Assembly: GCF_016583905.1 (NCBI RefSeq)
Contig: NZ_NRRY01000040.1
Span: forward strand, 1-48,628
Direction of reading: 5' to 3'
DNA: 48,628 bases
Origin: Lamprobacter modestohalophilus
GTDB taxonomy: Bacteria > Pseudomonadota > Gammaproteobacteria > Chromatiales > Chromatiaceae
Numbering within the stretch: the stretch's first letter is position 1; every line of letters begins with the position of its first letter. The notes beneath the pieces are model-generated. The model was not told the DNA's origin, did no database searches, and worked only from the letters and a program-made list of their open reading frames with translations. Positions 6,122 through 15,254 of this stretch are shown piece by piece. Both the position numbers and the translations under genes were made by a program.

Positions 6122-6150
6122 ATCATACCTCAGGAAGCGTCCGACCGAAA
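6122..6150 (-). promoter_or_regulatory. Candidate tRNA-Lys promoter
   Basis: On the minus strand a -10 element TATGAT (6127-6122) is preceded at 17 bp by TTTCGG (6150-6145). The -10 lies 23 bp upstream of the mature tRNA 5' end. The -35 is weak, so this is a tentative sigma-70 promoter. Confidence 0.45.
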
Positions 6151-6277
6151 GTTGCTAGACTCCAGTCGGTGAGCGGGCGGTCGGTTCAAACAGTTAGCCG
6201 AGCCCCACTCGCCTTCTGGCCCCGGGCTCTTGCTGCCACGGGAGATGCGGCTTGAGGAGGTCGGTGAGGGGTATAAC

Positions 6278-7666
6278 ATGGTAGACGATCGGTCAGGCGA
6301 TTGCCGTCGCGGCGAAGATGTGGTTGCCGAGGACATGGCGCGGCGGTTTCTGGTCGGCGAGTCGAGTTTGCGGTTGAGTCCACTTGGCGCGGGGCTGATC
6401 AATGAGACGCGCTTGGTCGAGACTGCTGCTCAGCGCTTTGTGCTGCAGCGTATCAACGGCGCCATCTTCGCAAACGCCGATGCCATTGCGGAGAATCTCC
6501 TGCAGGTGCAGGACTGGCTGTGTACCCATGAGCATATCGATGTGCGCTTGCCACGGCTGATTTCCGCGGCCAGTGGTGAGGCGACGCTGCGTGACGCCGA
6601 TGGCCAGGCCTGGCGGCTGTTGGAGTACGTCGACAACAGTCGCGTCATCAAGCCCTTGGAGAATCTCGAGCAGGCCGCCGAGGTTGGCCGCGCCCTGGGA
6701 CGCTTTCATGCCGCACTGGCCAAGCTCGATCCAAGCCGTTTGGCGCTCACGCTGCCGGAGCTGCATGATACCCCTCGCTACAAGGCGACTCTTGACGCAG
6801 TGGTCCGTTCGGCCCCGGTGGCCAATCTCACCGAATCTACCGAAACCGAAAGGACTGCCGGAATCGGGTGCCAGGCCGATGCTGACGAGCAAGCGCGGCA
6901 TCCGACGTGGGATGGCGACGCGAGGCAACAGGCTCATCAGCAGACGCGGCTTGGCGACTGCAGTTTACGCCAGGTAGACGCTGAGGTGACGGCGGCGCTA
7001 CGGCAGATTGAGGCACGAGCGGCGTTGATCCCGCGACTGCAGCAGGCACAGGCAGATGGCGTGCTCGCGCCCTATGTGACCCATGGCGACCCAAAGCTCG
7101 ACAACGTCTTATTTGCGCGAGACGAAGATCGTGCCCTGTGCCTGATTGATCTGGATACCGTACAGCCTGGGCTGTTGCACCAGGACATCGCCGATTGTCT
7201 GCGCTCCTGTTGCAACCGTAGCGTCACAGCTCGCCGAAACGGCAGCAGCATTCCAAGCCCGAGCGTTGATGCTCCTGGCCATCGCTTTAGCACTGGCTCT
7301 AGCACTAGCACTAGCACTGGCACTAGCCCTCGCGGCATGACACAACGAATGAGCCATGGTGCACTGGGCGAGGCGAGCACGCGCTTCGACCTCAATATCT
7401 GCCGGGCACTGCTGAGCGGCTATGCGGAGTTTGCTGCACCGCTGTTCGACCGCGCTGCCGTCGCCCTCCTCTACCCTGCGATTCGGCTGATCCCGCTCGA
7501 GCTGGCGATCCGCTTCTTGACCGACTATCTCGAGGGCGATCGCTACTTCCGCGTCACCAGCCCGCGGCAGAACCTGGACAAGACCCTGATTCAGCTGGCG
7601 CTGGTTGAGGACATCGAGACCAAGCACGCGGCCATCGAGGAGATCATCCGCGACTGCTTCGCTTGA
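6278..7666 (+). CDS. Phosphotransferase-family (APH/NahK-like) kinase
   Basis: From the ATG at 6278 (GAGGGGT upstream) the protein has 462 aa with the choline kinase/aminoglycoside phosphotransferase fold. GAGLINETRLV at 38-48 is the glycine-rich loop, FVLQRIN at 54-60 carries the ATP-binding region, HGDPKLDN at 269-276 is the catalytic loop and LIDLDT at 289-294 binds metal. The pattern resembles N-acetylhexosamine or other small-sugar kinases; the substrate cannot be named. Two stretches look like insertions against the family: about 184-232 (Glu/Gln/Arg-rich) and 315-365, the latter with a Ser-Thr repeat encoded by CTAGCA-like hexamers near 7290-7325. It starts just after the tRNA and is not clearly in an operon. 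Confidence 0.8.
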   Translation: MVDDRSGDCRRGEDVVAEDMARRFLVGESSLRLSPLGAGLINETRLVETAAQRFVLQRINGAIFANADAIAENLLQVQDWLCTHEHIDVRLPRLISAASGEATLRDADGQAWRLLEYVDNSRVIKPLENLEQAAEVGRALGRFHAALAKLDPSRLALTLPELHDTPRYKATLDAVVRSAPVANLTESTETERTAGIGCQADADEQARHPTWDGDARQQAHQQTRLGDCSLRQVDAEVTAALRQIEARAALIPRLQQAQADGVLAPYVTHGDPKLDNVLFARDEDRALCLIDLDTVQPGLLHQDIADCLRSCCNRSVTARRNGSSIPSPSVDAPGHRFSTGSSTSTSTGTSPRGMTQRMSHGALGEASTRFDLNICRALLSGYAEFAAPLFDRAAVALLYPAIRLIPLELAIRFLTDYLEGDRYFRVTSPRQNLDKTLIQLALVEDIETKHAAIEEIIRDCFA

Positions 7667-7715
7667 GCCTAGCCGAGCATGCCGCCGCCATGACCATTCA
7701 ATGTTTCAATCAACG

Positions 7716-7730
7716 CCCGGCCAAGCCGGG
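7716..7730. other. Short GC-rich hairpin between the kinase and antiporter genes
   Basis: CCCGGC at 7716-7721 and GCCGGG at 7725-7730 form a perfect 6-bp stem with a CAA loop, 50 bp past the kinase stop. No T-run follows. Together with GTTTCAATCAACG at 7703-7715 the stretch looks like a single CRISPR repeat, but there is only one copy. A weak transcription end is possible. Confidence 0.35.
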
Positions 7731-7811
7731 TGAACACTGCCTGGACGAGGTGATGCCCTCTTCCCTGCGGCATGATCCCCTGACCGGGGCGGTTTCAACC
7801 GGGAGATTTCG

Positions 7812-9659
7812 ATGACGCATCATCTGACCGAGATCCTGGCATTGCTGATCGTCATCGGCATCGCCGCGCAATGGATCGGCTGGCGACTGCAGATCCCGGC
7901 GATCATCTTACTCAGCCTCAGCGGGCTGCTGATCGGCCCCGTGTTCGGGGTCTTTCGGCCGAGCGAGGCGCTGGGCGATGCCTATCAGCCGCTGATCAAT
8001 CTCGCCGTTGCGGCCATCCTGTTCGAAGGTGGCTTGTCACTGCAGTTCCGTGAGCTGAAGCAGGCCGCCTCCGGCGTCAATCGGTTGCTGACGATTGTGG
8101 TCGCCTTGAGCCTAGGCCTCACGGCCGCGGCCGCGCATTGGATCGGCGGCCTGTCGTGGGCGGTCGCGCTGATCTTTGCCGCAATCATGGTCGTGACTGG
8201 CCCGACGGTCATCTTGCCGCTGCTGCGCCAAGCGCGGCTGAAGCGACGCCCCGCCTCCTATCTCAAGTGGGAGGGCATCGTCAACGACCCGATCGGCGCA
8301 CTGCTCGTGGTGGTCTTGTTCGACTATGTAGCCGGCTCCGGCAGCACGCCAACCCCATTGAACGACGCACTCTTGCAGATGGCGATCGGTGTCGCCTCAG
8401 CGCTGTTGCTTGGTGGCGTGAGTGGTTGGCTGTTGGGGCGTGCCTTCTTGGCGGGCAAGGTGCCAGAATACCTCAAGGGTGCGCTCGCGCTGGCGACTGC
8501 GATCGGCGTCTATGCGCTGGCCAACCTGGTGCTCGACGAGGCGGGCCTGATTGCGGCAACGGTGCTCGGGATCGTGCTCGGCAATATGAACCTACCGAGC
8601 ATGGGCGAGATCCGGCGCTTCAAGGAATACATCAGCATCCTGCTGGTTTCGGGGGTCTTCCTACTGCTTACGGCGGATCTGGACCCACAGATCATGGCGG
8701 CCATGGATTGGCGCAGCGGCGCACTGGTCGTCACGTTGATCTTTCTGGTCCGCCCGGCCGCGGTCTGGATCAGCACCATCGGCGCGGGCATGCCTTGGCA
8801 GGAACGTGCGCTGGTGGGCTGGATCGCGCCGCGTGGAGTGGTAGCTGCAGCCGTTGCTGGTATCTTTGGGCCGGCATTGGCCGAGCGCGGCTTCCCAGGC
8901 GCGGAGCAGCTGCTGCCGTTGGTGTTCACGATGATCCTGCTGACGGTGATGCTACACGGCTTCAGTCTGGGCTGGATGGCGCGGCGCCTAGACCTGAGTG
9001 CTCAGCGTCGCGGCGGCCTGATCATTGCCGGCGCGACCGCTTGGAGCAATGGCTTGGCCAAGGCCCTGCATGAGCGTGAGGTGCCCGTGATCGTGGTCGA
9101 CAATGCTTGGCATCGACTGCGCGGCGCGCGGCTTGCCGGCGTCACCGTCTACTTCGGAGAGGTGCTCTCGGAGCACGCTGAGTACGCACTCGAGCTCGGT
9201 GCCTATGCGAACCTACTCGCCACCAGCAATAACGATGCCTACAACGCACTGGTCTGCGCCCACTTTGCGCCCGAACTGGGCACCCAAAAGGTGTTCCAGC
9301 TGGCAGCGAGCGAGGCTGCAGAAACCCGGCGGCCAGCGCCGGCTGCGCGCGGGCGCGTCGCCTTCTCCAACGAGGTGCAATACGAAGATCTGCAGCGCCA
9401 CTGGTACCAAGGCTGGGGCTTCCATGGCACGCGCATCACCGAGAGCTTTGATCTCGAGGCGATGAAAGCCTCGCTGCCGAAAGACGCGATCCCACTGCTG
9501 GTGATCGATGCTGACAACGAGGTCAGTCTGATCGAGGCCGATAAACCCTTAAAGGCGGGACCAGGGCAGCGCGTGCTCTGGTATGGCTGCAAGCAGCGTT
9601 GTGAGCGGGATGCCCCGGAGTCTGAAGAACCGCAATCGCAAGCAAATAACGGCGCATGA
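7812..9659 (+). CDS. CPA-type cation/proton antiporter with TrkA-N-like domain
   Basis: A 615-aa integral membrane protein. The first ~390 residues form about 12 hydrophobic helices of the NhaP/CPA1 fold, with FEGGL near 71, TGPTVILPLLR near 129, and the essential Asn-Asp pair at about 158-159 in GIVNDPIGALL. Residues ~395-520 resemble a cytoplasmic TrkA-N/RCK nucleotide-binding domain, with a glycine motif altered to GATAWSNG. A small C-terminal domain follows. Such proteins exchange Na+ or K+ for H+ and are regulated by nucleotide or ion binding. The ATG at 7812 has GGGAG upstream. The leader (about 7785-7811) resembles that of transaldolase at 42810-42839. Confidence 0.88.
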   Translation: MTHHLTEILALLIVIGIAAQWIGWRLQIPAIILLSLSGLLIGPVFGVFRPSEALGDAYQPLINLAVAAILFEGGLSLQFRELKQAASGVNRLLTIVVALSLGLTAAAAHWIGGLSWAVALIFAAIMVVTGPTVILPLLRQARLKRRPASYLKWEGIVNDPIGALLVVVLFDYVAGSGSTPTPLNDALLQMAIGVASALLLGGVSGWLLGRAFLAGKVPEYLKGALALATAIGVYALANLVLDEAGLIAATVLGIVLGNMNLPSMGEIRRFKEYISILLVSGVFLLLTADLDPQIMAAMDWRSGALVVTLIFLVRPAAVWISTIGAGMPWQERALVGWIAPRGVVAAAVAGIFGPALAERGFPGAEQLLPLVFTMILLTVMLHGFSLGWMARRLDLSAQRRGGLIIAGATAWSNGLAKALHEREVPVIVVDNAWHRLRGARLAGVTVYFGEVLSEHAEYALELGAYANLLATSNNDAYNALVCAHFAPELGTQKVFQLAASEAAETRRPAPAARGRVAFSNEVQYEDLQRHWYQGWGFHGTRITESFDLEAMKASLPKDAIPLLVIDADNEVSLIEADKPLKAGPGQRVLWYGCKQRCERDAPESEEPQSQANNGA

Positions 9660-9674
9660 TGATGATCAGGGATT

Positions 9675-9765
9675 CACACGGATGAACGCGGATGCACACA
9701 GGATTCTCAGTTCTTCTATCCGCTTCTATCCGCTTCGATCTGTGTTCATCAGTGTCCATCTGTGG
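9675..9765. repeat. Palindromic dispersed repeat, copy 1
   Basis: Imperfect inverted repeat between the antiporter and the CPBP protease gene. The left arm (9675-9702) has CACGGATGAACGCGGATG and the right arm (9740-9765) has CTGTGTTCATCAGTGTCCAT, which pair with several mismatches. The core also holds CTATCCGCTT twice (9717-9726 and 9727-9736). The arms match the family of the copy at 37081-37169. It may act as a bidirectional transcription end between convergent genes, and the dispersed copies suggest a miniature mobile or REP-like element. Confidence 0.7.
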
Positions 9766-9819
9766 TTCATTTGAACAACACTGTAGGACGATCATCGGGA
9801 ATGAGAACATGGACGGCGA

Positions 9820-10767
9820 CTAAGACTGCGCGCCATCAACCGGCTCGCCGTGGCGATTGCGACCTCGCTGACGCCTGGCTTGCCAGGTCGTCACCTGCCA
9901 GTAACCCCAGGCCAAGAGCCCGATCCAAACCGCCGCCAGCCAGCCGATCACGCCGTCGTATTGGCCGGCGAGAAAGGCTAATGATGAGGCCTCATCGCCA
10001 TCGGTGACGCGGCGTGTGATCTGAATCACGAACACCCAACCGGCATGCAGACCCATACTCCAGCCGATATGGCCGGTACGCTCGCGCACCAGGGCGAGGA
10101 AGAGGCCCGCGCTGAACAGCGCAATCAATGAATCCAAGTGCTGCCATTGGAACAGGCTCACGAAGACATGCAGGAACATGCTCCAGGTGCCAGCCCAGTC
10201 GAAGACGACGCCCGGCGGCAGCTCATGCGGCTTGAGAAAATGCACCAGCGCATAGAGCGCGGCCGAGCCGACCGCAGCGGCGCCAATGCTCGCGCGTCGG
10301 CGAATGGCGGAATAGAGCGCACCGCGGAAGAACAGCTCTTCGAGCAGGCCGATCAGCAGCCCGCCGATCAGGGCCGCCATGGCCTTCTCAAGCAAGTTGA
10401 GCGGGTGCAGCCCGTCGAGATCAGGGATGCGCACGCCCAGGTAGAGCTCCGCGAGCACGAGAGACCCGAGGATGGCGACGCCGAGCAGCCAGCCACCCCA
10501 AATCGCTCGCAGCAGATCAGCGCGCGCCGGCGCAACGCCCAGCGCTTGCCGATTAGCGACTCCCATCAGCCAGAGGAACGGCCAGAGCCCGAGCAAGATG
10601 AACAGCTGCGCGAGCCGCCCCATGACCCGCTGCGGCTCGTAGTCGATCCAGCCGGTCTGCATCAGTGGGTAGGTCAAGGCCGCCGCAAGCAGCAGCGCGG
10701 TGAACAGATAGCCAAAGAAGACCAGGGTGATGCGCAAGGCATACCCGGAGGCAGCCGCATCATGCAT
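9820..10767 (-). CDS. CPBP-family intramembrane metalloprotease
   Basis: From the ATG at 10767 (GAGCAG just before it, 4 bp after the upstream stop) the protein has 315 aa and about eight hydrophobic helices. The ABI/CAAX signature is complete: EELFFRG at 143-149, a histidine in LVHFLKPH at about 176, and GLHAGW with a histidine at 241. These residues bind zinc in CAAX-type proteases of the inner membrane. Bacterial members cleave membrane anchors or signalling peptides; the substrate here is unknown. It is the third gene of the apparent operon ubiG, reductase, protease. A start at 10857 would overlap the reductase by 86 bp and is less likely. Confidence 0.85.
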   Translation of the reverse strand: MHDAAASGYALRITLVFFGYLFTALLLAAALTYPLMQTGWIDYEPQRVMGRLAQLFILLGLWPFLWLMGVANRQALGVAPARADLLRAIWGGWLLGVAILGSLVLAELYLGVRIPDLDGLHPLNLLEKAMAALIGGLLIGLLEELFFRGALYSAIRRRASIGAAAVGSAALYALVHFLKPHELPPGVVFDWAGTWSMFLHVFVSLFQWQHLDSLIALFSAGLFLALVRERTGHIGWSMGLHAGWVFVIQITRRVTDGDEASSLAFLAGQYDGVIGWLAAVWIGLLAWGYWQVTTWQARRQRGRNRHGEPVDGAQS

Positions 10768-10771
10768 CTGC

Positions 10772-11383
10772 TCAGCTGACCGCCGGCGTCTGCCGCAGGT
10801 AGCGATCATCGAGCAGTTGCTGCAGCACAAAGTCAGCCACGTCGGCGCGCGCGACACGGGTGGCCTTGATCGACTTGTCCGTGCCGCTCAGATAGGCCCC
10901 CGTCGCCGGGCCATCGGTAAGCCCACCTGGCCGCACGATGGTCCAGTCGAGGCCGCTGTCGCGGATCAACTGCTCCTGCACCTCCTTCGCGGCCATGATC
11001 TTCTTCAGCGTCAACTGCATGATCACGCGAAAGAAGGCCGGCACCTGATCACGACTGTCGCCGACGCCCATCGAGGTCACCGCGATCAACCGCTTGATCC
11101 CAAGGCGCTGCATCCCGGTGATGATCTGCTCGCTGCCTTCGGCCTCGACAGGCTCCGCGCTGCCATGACTGCCGAGCACGCAGATCACCGCGTCGGTCCC
11201 AGTCAGACAGCGCTCGACTGCAGCGGGGTCGCGGACGTCCCCAGCGATGACCTCGACAGCGTCCGCCTGCTTCACCTGATCAGGCGAGCGCGCCAGCGCG
11301 CGAAAGGCATAGCCCTTGGCAAGCCCCTGGCTGAGCACCTGATGGCCGGTTCCGCCGGTGGCACCAAACAGCGCGATCTTCAT
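10772..11383 (-). CDS. NAD(P)-binding atypical SDR oxidoreductase
   Basis: 203 aa, a Rossmann protein of the atypical short-chain dehydrogenase/NmrA-like group. The dinucleotide motif GATGGTG is at 7-13, followed by AVICVLGS and VTSMGVGDSRD, then WTIVRPGGLTDGP, typical of biliverdin-reductase-B/YwnB-like proteins. The classical YxxxK catalytic pair is not seen. The start overlaps the ubiG stop by 4 bp, so the two are coupled. The reaction is unknown; a reductase of a quinone-like or small substrate is one possibility. Confidence 0.8.
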   Translation of the reverse strand: MKIALFGATGGTGHQVLSQGLAKGYAFRALARSPDQVKQADAVEVIAGDVRDPAAVERCLTGTDAVICVLGSHGSAEPVEAEGSEQIITGMQRLGIKRLIAVTSMGVGDSRDQVPAFFRVIMQLTLKKIMAAKEVQEQLIRDSGLDWTIVRPGGLTDGPATGAYLSGTDKSIKATRVARADVADFVLQQLLDDRYLRQTPAVS

Positions 11384-12162
11384 TGTTCGGTTGCCTCAGC
11401 GTTGCGTCGGAACAGCATCATATAGTTCACCGCCATCGAGCTGGTGAAGCTGAACGCGCGGGTGAACGGACTCACGCGCACGCCGGTGCGATCGAGCAGC
11501 ACCAGCTGCGCGCCGAGCCCGTCCATCAGCTCATCGGGCTTGACCAGCTTGCGGTAATGATGGGTGCCCTTAGGCAGCCAGCCCATGACCCGCTCGGCGC
11601 CAATGATCGCCATCAGCCAAGCGAGCGGCGTGCGGTTGATCGTGGCCACCACCATCACACCACCAGGACGCACCAGCTGCGCGCAGTCGGCCAAGAAGCC
11701 GGGTAGATCATCGACGTGCTCGACCACCTCCATATTCATGACGGCATCGAAGGTCTTGCCTTCATCGACCAGCTGCCGTGCGGTCGCCAACCGATAGTCG
11801 ATATCGAGACCGCTCCAGGCGGCATGGATCTGCGAGACCCGGATGTTCTTGTCGGTGATCTCGGTGCCGGTCACCCGTGCGCCGAGCCGCGCCATCGATT
11901 CGCTGAGTATGCCGCCGCCGCAGCCGATGTCGAGGATGTCTAGCCCCTCGAGCGGCTGCTTTGCTGTCGCACTGCGGGCGAAGACCCGGCACAGCTGCGC
12001 GCGAATGTAGTCGGCGCGGAAGCGATTCAGCCGATGCAGCGGCCAAAACGGGCCTTGCTCATCCCACCAGCGGTGAGCCAAGCCTTCAAAGTAGGCGACC
12101 TCTTTCGGGTCGATGTCTGGTGCACTCAGATGGACCGCCGACATAGTATTTGGAATCTCCAT
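11380..12162 (-). CDS. ubiG: Ubiquinone biosynthesis O-methyltransferase
   Basis: 260 aa; transfers methyl from S-adenosylmethionine in two O-methylation steps of ubiquinone synthesis. Seen here: the UbiG N-terminal segment with FEGLAHRWWD and PLHRLNRFR at about 25-50, SAM motif I LDIGCGGG at 77-84, MNMEVVEHV and the later KGTHHYRKLVKP stretch, all strongly characteristic. The start is either 12162 or Met7 at 12144; neither has a clear Shine-Dalgarno. It leads the operon with the SDR reductase and the CPBP protease and is divergent from the CNNM/CBS genes. Confidence 0.95.
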   Translation of the reverse strand: MEIPNTMSAVHLSAPDIDPKEVAYFEGLAHRWWDEQGPFWPLHRLNRFRADYIRAQLCRVFARSATAKQPLEGLDILDIGCGGGILSESMARLGARVTGTEITDKNIRVSQIHAAWSGLDIDYRLATARQLVDEGKTFDAVMNMEVVEHVDDLPGFLADCAQLVRPGGVMVVATINRTPLAWLMAIIGAERVMGWLPKGTHHYRKLVKPDELMDGLGAQLVLLDRTGVRVSPFTRAFSFTSSMAVNYMMLFRRNAEATEQ

Positions 12163-12358
12163 GCTTGGTATCGCTGTCCCAACCTGATCAGTAACGGCGC
12201 AGCAGGATCAAAGGTCGTGCTTGCCGCTGAGAATTGCAACCCGTGCGGACACTGCCCATGGCTAGCGGATATCGCTTGATCCTGCACGCCAGCAGTTGTG
12301 CCCGATACCGAGCGTCGGTTAGCCTCGCGGCGTCTTCCAACAGCCTGGCGCCGATCTT

Positions 12359-13960
12359 GTGACCGCTCCGCGATTCGATACCCCTGTCCTGCAGGATCTG
12401 TTTGCAACCCAGGGGTTTGACCCTTCCGCGGACACGGCGGGGCTGCTCGCCGCGCTCTGGGCGCTGCCGCTGCAGTGGTCAGCTGATCTTGGCGCCTTTT
12501 TTAGCTTCGACCCGTCGCTGCTGGCGACACCAGAGATGCTCGCGCGCATCGGTATTCAGGTTCTGCTGCTGATCGGCTCCGCCTTCTTCTCCGGCTCCGA
12601 GACCGCGCTCTTTTCACTCTCGCGACTGGACCTGCAGGAACTGCGCCGACGCCGCCATCGCCACATCGATACCCTGCAGGCGTTGCTCGACCAGCCGCGC
12701 CGACTGATCATCTCGGTGCTCTGCGGCAATCAGCTGATCAACATCGCCGCGGTCGCCAACATGACTGGCATACTGATGACGCTCTATGGCGAGGAGCGCG
12801 CCGGTGTGATCAACGTGCTGGTCATGGTGCCGCTGTTGCTGCTGCTCGGCGAGGTCACGCCCAAGACCATTGCCATGTCGAACCCGGTTCGGGTCAGCGC
12901 TGGACTGGTTGCCGCACCCATGGGTGTTTGGGTACGACTGGTGACACCGCTGCGGGTGACCTTGCGACTGGTCTCGGACCGCGTCACCACCTGGATCGTC
13001 GGGCGCGAGATCGCGCCGGCCAACATCCTGCAGATCGATGAATTCCGCTCGCTGGTGGACCAGGTCGCCGATGAGGGCCAGCTGCAGGCCACCGAGCGCA
13101 CCCTGATCTATCATCTGCTCGATGCTGGCGCGACCGAGATCGTCGAGATCATGACCCCGCGCACGCGCACCGCCTTCATCAATGCCGACCTGCCGCTGGC
13201 CGAGGCACTGGAGCGGTTCAAGGCCCTGCGCCATTCTCGGGTGCCGGTATTTCGCGGCCAGCGCGACAACCTGCTCGGCTTCCTGCAGCTCGAGGACGTA
13301 CTGCCGCTGATGCTCGACAAGCCGGATCTCTCCAACCTCAGCATCGAAGGTCTGTTGCGTCCCTTGGTGGTGGCACCGCCGACCAAGCGGGTGGATGAGA
13401 TGTTCGATTTCTTTCAAGCGCATCGCACCCGCGCCGCCTTGGTGATCGACGAGTTCGGCGGCGTCGAGGGCATCATCACCATGCGCGATGTACTGACCTT
13501 CATCTTTGGCCATCTCTCGGGCGAGGCCAAGGGCCAGGCCATGTACCTAGAGCGCGATGAGAACCTCTACGAGGTGCCGGGCGATATGAAGCTGACGGAC
13601 TTCAACGACCTGACCAACTTTGGCATCTGGGACCCGCGCATGACCACCATCGCCGGCGTTGCGTTTCGGCACTTGGATCGGCTCCCGAAAGAGGGGGACC
13701 GGGTGCGCGTCGAGGACTGTGAGATGCAGGTGCTGGAGATGGATGGGCATCGGATTGCCAGGCTTCGCGTCTCGCGCGGTGGCGTCAGCCCGCCGGAGCC
13801 TGAAGATGACGCGCCGCAGTTGGCTGAGGCCGCAGCCTTGATCGAGTCGAGTCCAGCCGGACCGAATCCAACTGAATCCAGCCCGATCGAGCCAAGCCTA
13901 GGCGGACCAAGCTCATTAGCACCAAGCCAACGCGAGCCTAAGCCGCCAGGAGCGCACTAA
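12359..13960 (+). CDS. CNNM/CorC-type membrane protein with CBS pair (1)
   Basis: 533 aa from a GTG at 12359 (an ATG at 12536 is the nearest internal alternative). Residues ~60-240 form the DUF21/CNNM membrane domain ([29 protein letters not shown]). About 250-385 hold a CBS pair with [10 protein letters not shown] and [18 protein letters not shown], and about 400-480 the CorC/HlyC C-terminal domain. The tail (~490-533) is a Ser/Pro/Glu low-complexity run. CNNM/CorC proteins are linked to Mg2+ export or homeostasis. It lies 4 bp before a second protein of the same family, so the two may form a heterodimer. Confidence 0.88.
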   Translation: MTAPRFDTPVLQDLFATQGFDPSADTAGLLAALWALPLQWSADLGAFFSFDPSLLATPEMLARIGIQVLLLIGSAFFSGSETALFSLSRLDLQELRRRRHRHIDTLQALLDQPRRLIISVLCGNQLINIAAVANMTGILMTLYGEERAGVINVLVMVPLLLLLGEVTPKTIAMSNPVRVSAGLVAAPMGVWVRLVTPLRVTLRLVSDRVTTWIVGREIAPANILQIDEFRSLVDQVADEGQLQATERTLIYHLLDAGATEIVEIMTPRTRTAFINADLPLAEALERFKALRHSRVPVFRGQRDNLLGFLQLEDVLPLMLDKPDLSNLSIEGLLRPLVVAPPTKRVDEMFDFFQAHRTRAALVIDEFGGVEGIITMRDVLTFIFGHLSGEAKGQAMYLERDENLYEVPGDMKLTDFNDLTNFGIWDPRMTTIAGVAFRHLDRLPKEGDRVRVEDCEMQVLEMDGHRIARLRVSRGGVSPPEPEDDAPQLAEAAALIESSPAGPNPTESSPIEPSLGGPSSLAPSQREPKPPGAH

Positions 13961-13964
13961 ACCG

Positions 13965-15224
13965 ATGGACCCGCTCGTCGCCATCCTACTCATGATCCTG
14001 CTCCTGCTGCTCGAGGGCTTCTTCTCCGGCAGCGAGATCGCCTTGGTGCACGCCGATAAGTTTCGGCTGCGCGCGCGCGCCGCGAAAGGCGATCGCGGCG
14101 CCGGCCTGGCCTTGCGCATGTTCGAGCGCCCCGAGGTGCTGCTGACCACCACGCTGGTCGGCACCAACATCGCCGTCGTCGTGTTGACCACGCTCGGCAC
14201 GCTGCTGATGATCCAAGCCTTTGGCCCACTCGGCGAGCTCTACGCCTTTCTGATCTTGACGCCACTGTTGCTGGTCTTCGGCGAGATCGTGCCGAAGAGC
14301 GTCTACCAGCAAAAGGCCGATGAGCTGGCGCCGACGGTGGTCTATGTGCTGCGGCTGTTCTCGATCCTGCTCTATCCACTGGTCTGGATCTTTTCTCAGG
14401 TCGCCCGCACAGCGGCACGGCTGGTGCGCGGACCGCGCTCGGCCTCGAGCCTATTCATCACCCGTCAGCAGTTCAGCACCCTAGTCGACATGGCCGACCG
14501 CGGCGCTGAGGTCGAGCTGTTCGACCGCAAGCGCATCGAGCGCGCGATCCGTTTTGGCGATACCACGGTCGGCGAGGCGATGGTGCCGCTTGCTGAGATC
14601 ACCGCACTGAATCACTTGCGCAGCACCCACGACGCGGTGCAGCTGGTGCGCCAGTCCGGCTTCAACCGCCTACCGGTCTACCAGGGCAACATCGGCAACG
14701 TCACCGGGGTGGTCACGCTCACGGTCTGGGATTTGATGGACGAGGCGGTCAAGGCCAAGCCGCTCGGTGAGCTGGTGCGCCCTGCCCTCTACGTCTCACC
14801 GCTGCAGCTGATCCATGAGCTGCTGCCCGTGCTGCGCGAGCGCGAGGACCACATGGCGATCGTCGTCGATGAATTCGGCTCGGCGATCGGGCTGATCTCG
14901 ATGGAAGACATCCTTGAAGAGGTGGTCGGTGAGATCGAGGTCGGCTATGACTTCGACGAGTATCATCAGAAGCGCAAACGCCATTACCAGCGTATCGACC
15001 AGGGCCTCTATCTGTTCGACTCGCGGGTGCCGATCTCAGAGCTGAATGCCCTACTCGGCATCGACCTGCCCGCGACCGAGTTCCATACCGCGGGCGGCTT
15101 CGTCGAGGCGCGCTTGCGGCACATCCCGGCGGTCGGCGAAAACGTGCTACATGCGGGCTGGCGCTTCACCGTGACCGAGGCCAACGAGCGGGCGGTGTTG
15201 AAGCTCAAGATTGAGCGTGCTTGA
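13965..15224 (+). CDS. CNNM/CorC-type membrane protein with CBS pair (2)
   Basis: 419 aa with the same order of domains as its upstream neighbour: DUF21/CNNM membrane domain at ~1-190 ([33 protein letters not shown]), CBS pair ~200-330 ([29 protein letters not shown]) and CorC domain ~345-419. It differs enough in sequence to be an old paralogue, not a recent copy. The 4-bp spacing indicates co-transcription. A role in divalent metal (probably Mg2+) homeostasis is inferred from the family. Confidence 0.88.
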   Translation: MDPLVAILLMILLLLLEGFFSGSEIALVHADKFRLRARAAKGDRGAGLALRMFERPEVLLTTTLVGTNIAVVVLTTLGTLLMIQAFGPLGELYAFLILTPLLLVFGEIVPKSVYQQKADELAPTVVYVLRLFSILLYPLVWIFSQVARTAARLVRGPRSASSLFITRQQFSTLVDMADRGAEVELFDRKRIERAIRFGDTTVGEAMVPLAEITALNHLRSTHDAVQLVRQSGFNRLPVYQGNIGNVTGVVTLTVWDLMDEAVKAKPLGELVRPALYVSPLQLIHELLPVLREREDHMAIVVDEFGSAIGLISMEDILEEVVGEIEVGYDFDEYHQKRKRHYQRIDQGLYLFDSRVPISELNALLGIDLPATEFHTAGGFVEARLRHIPAVGENVLHAGWRFTVTEANERAVLKLKIERA

Positions 15225-15254
15225 TCTCGCCACTAAGCAGACTGTAGGCAACGA

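Noticed and set aside
7703-7740. A CRISPR-like repeat (GTTTCAATC start with GC hairpin)
   Set aside because: Only one copy is present, with no spacers and no cas genes in the window. The hairpin alone may be an ordinary intergenic structure.
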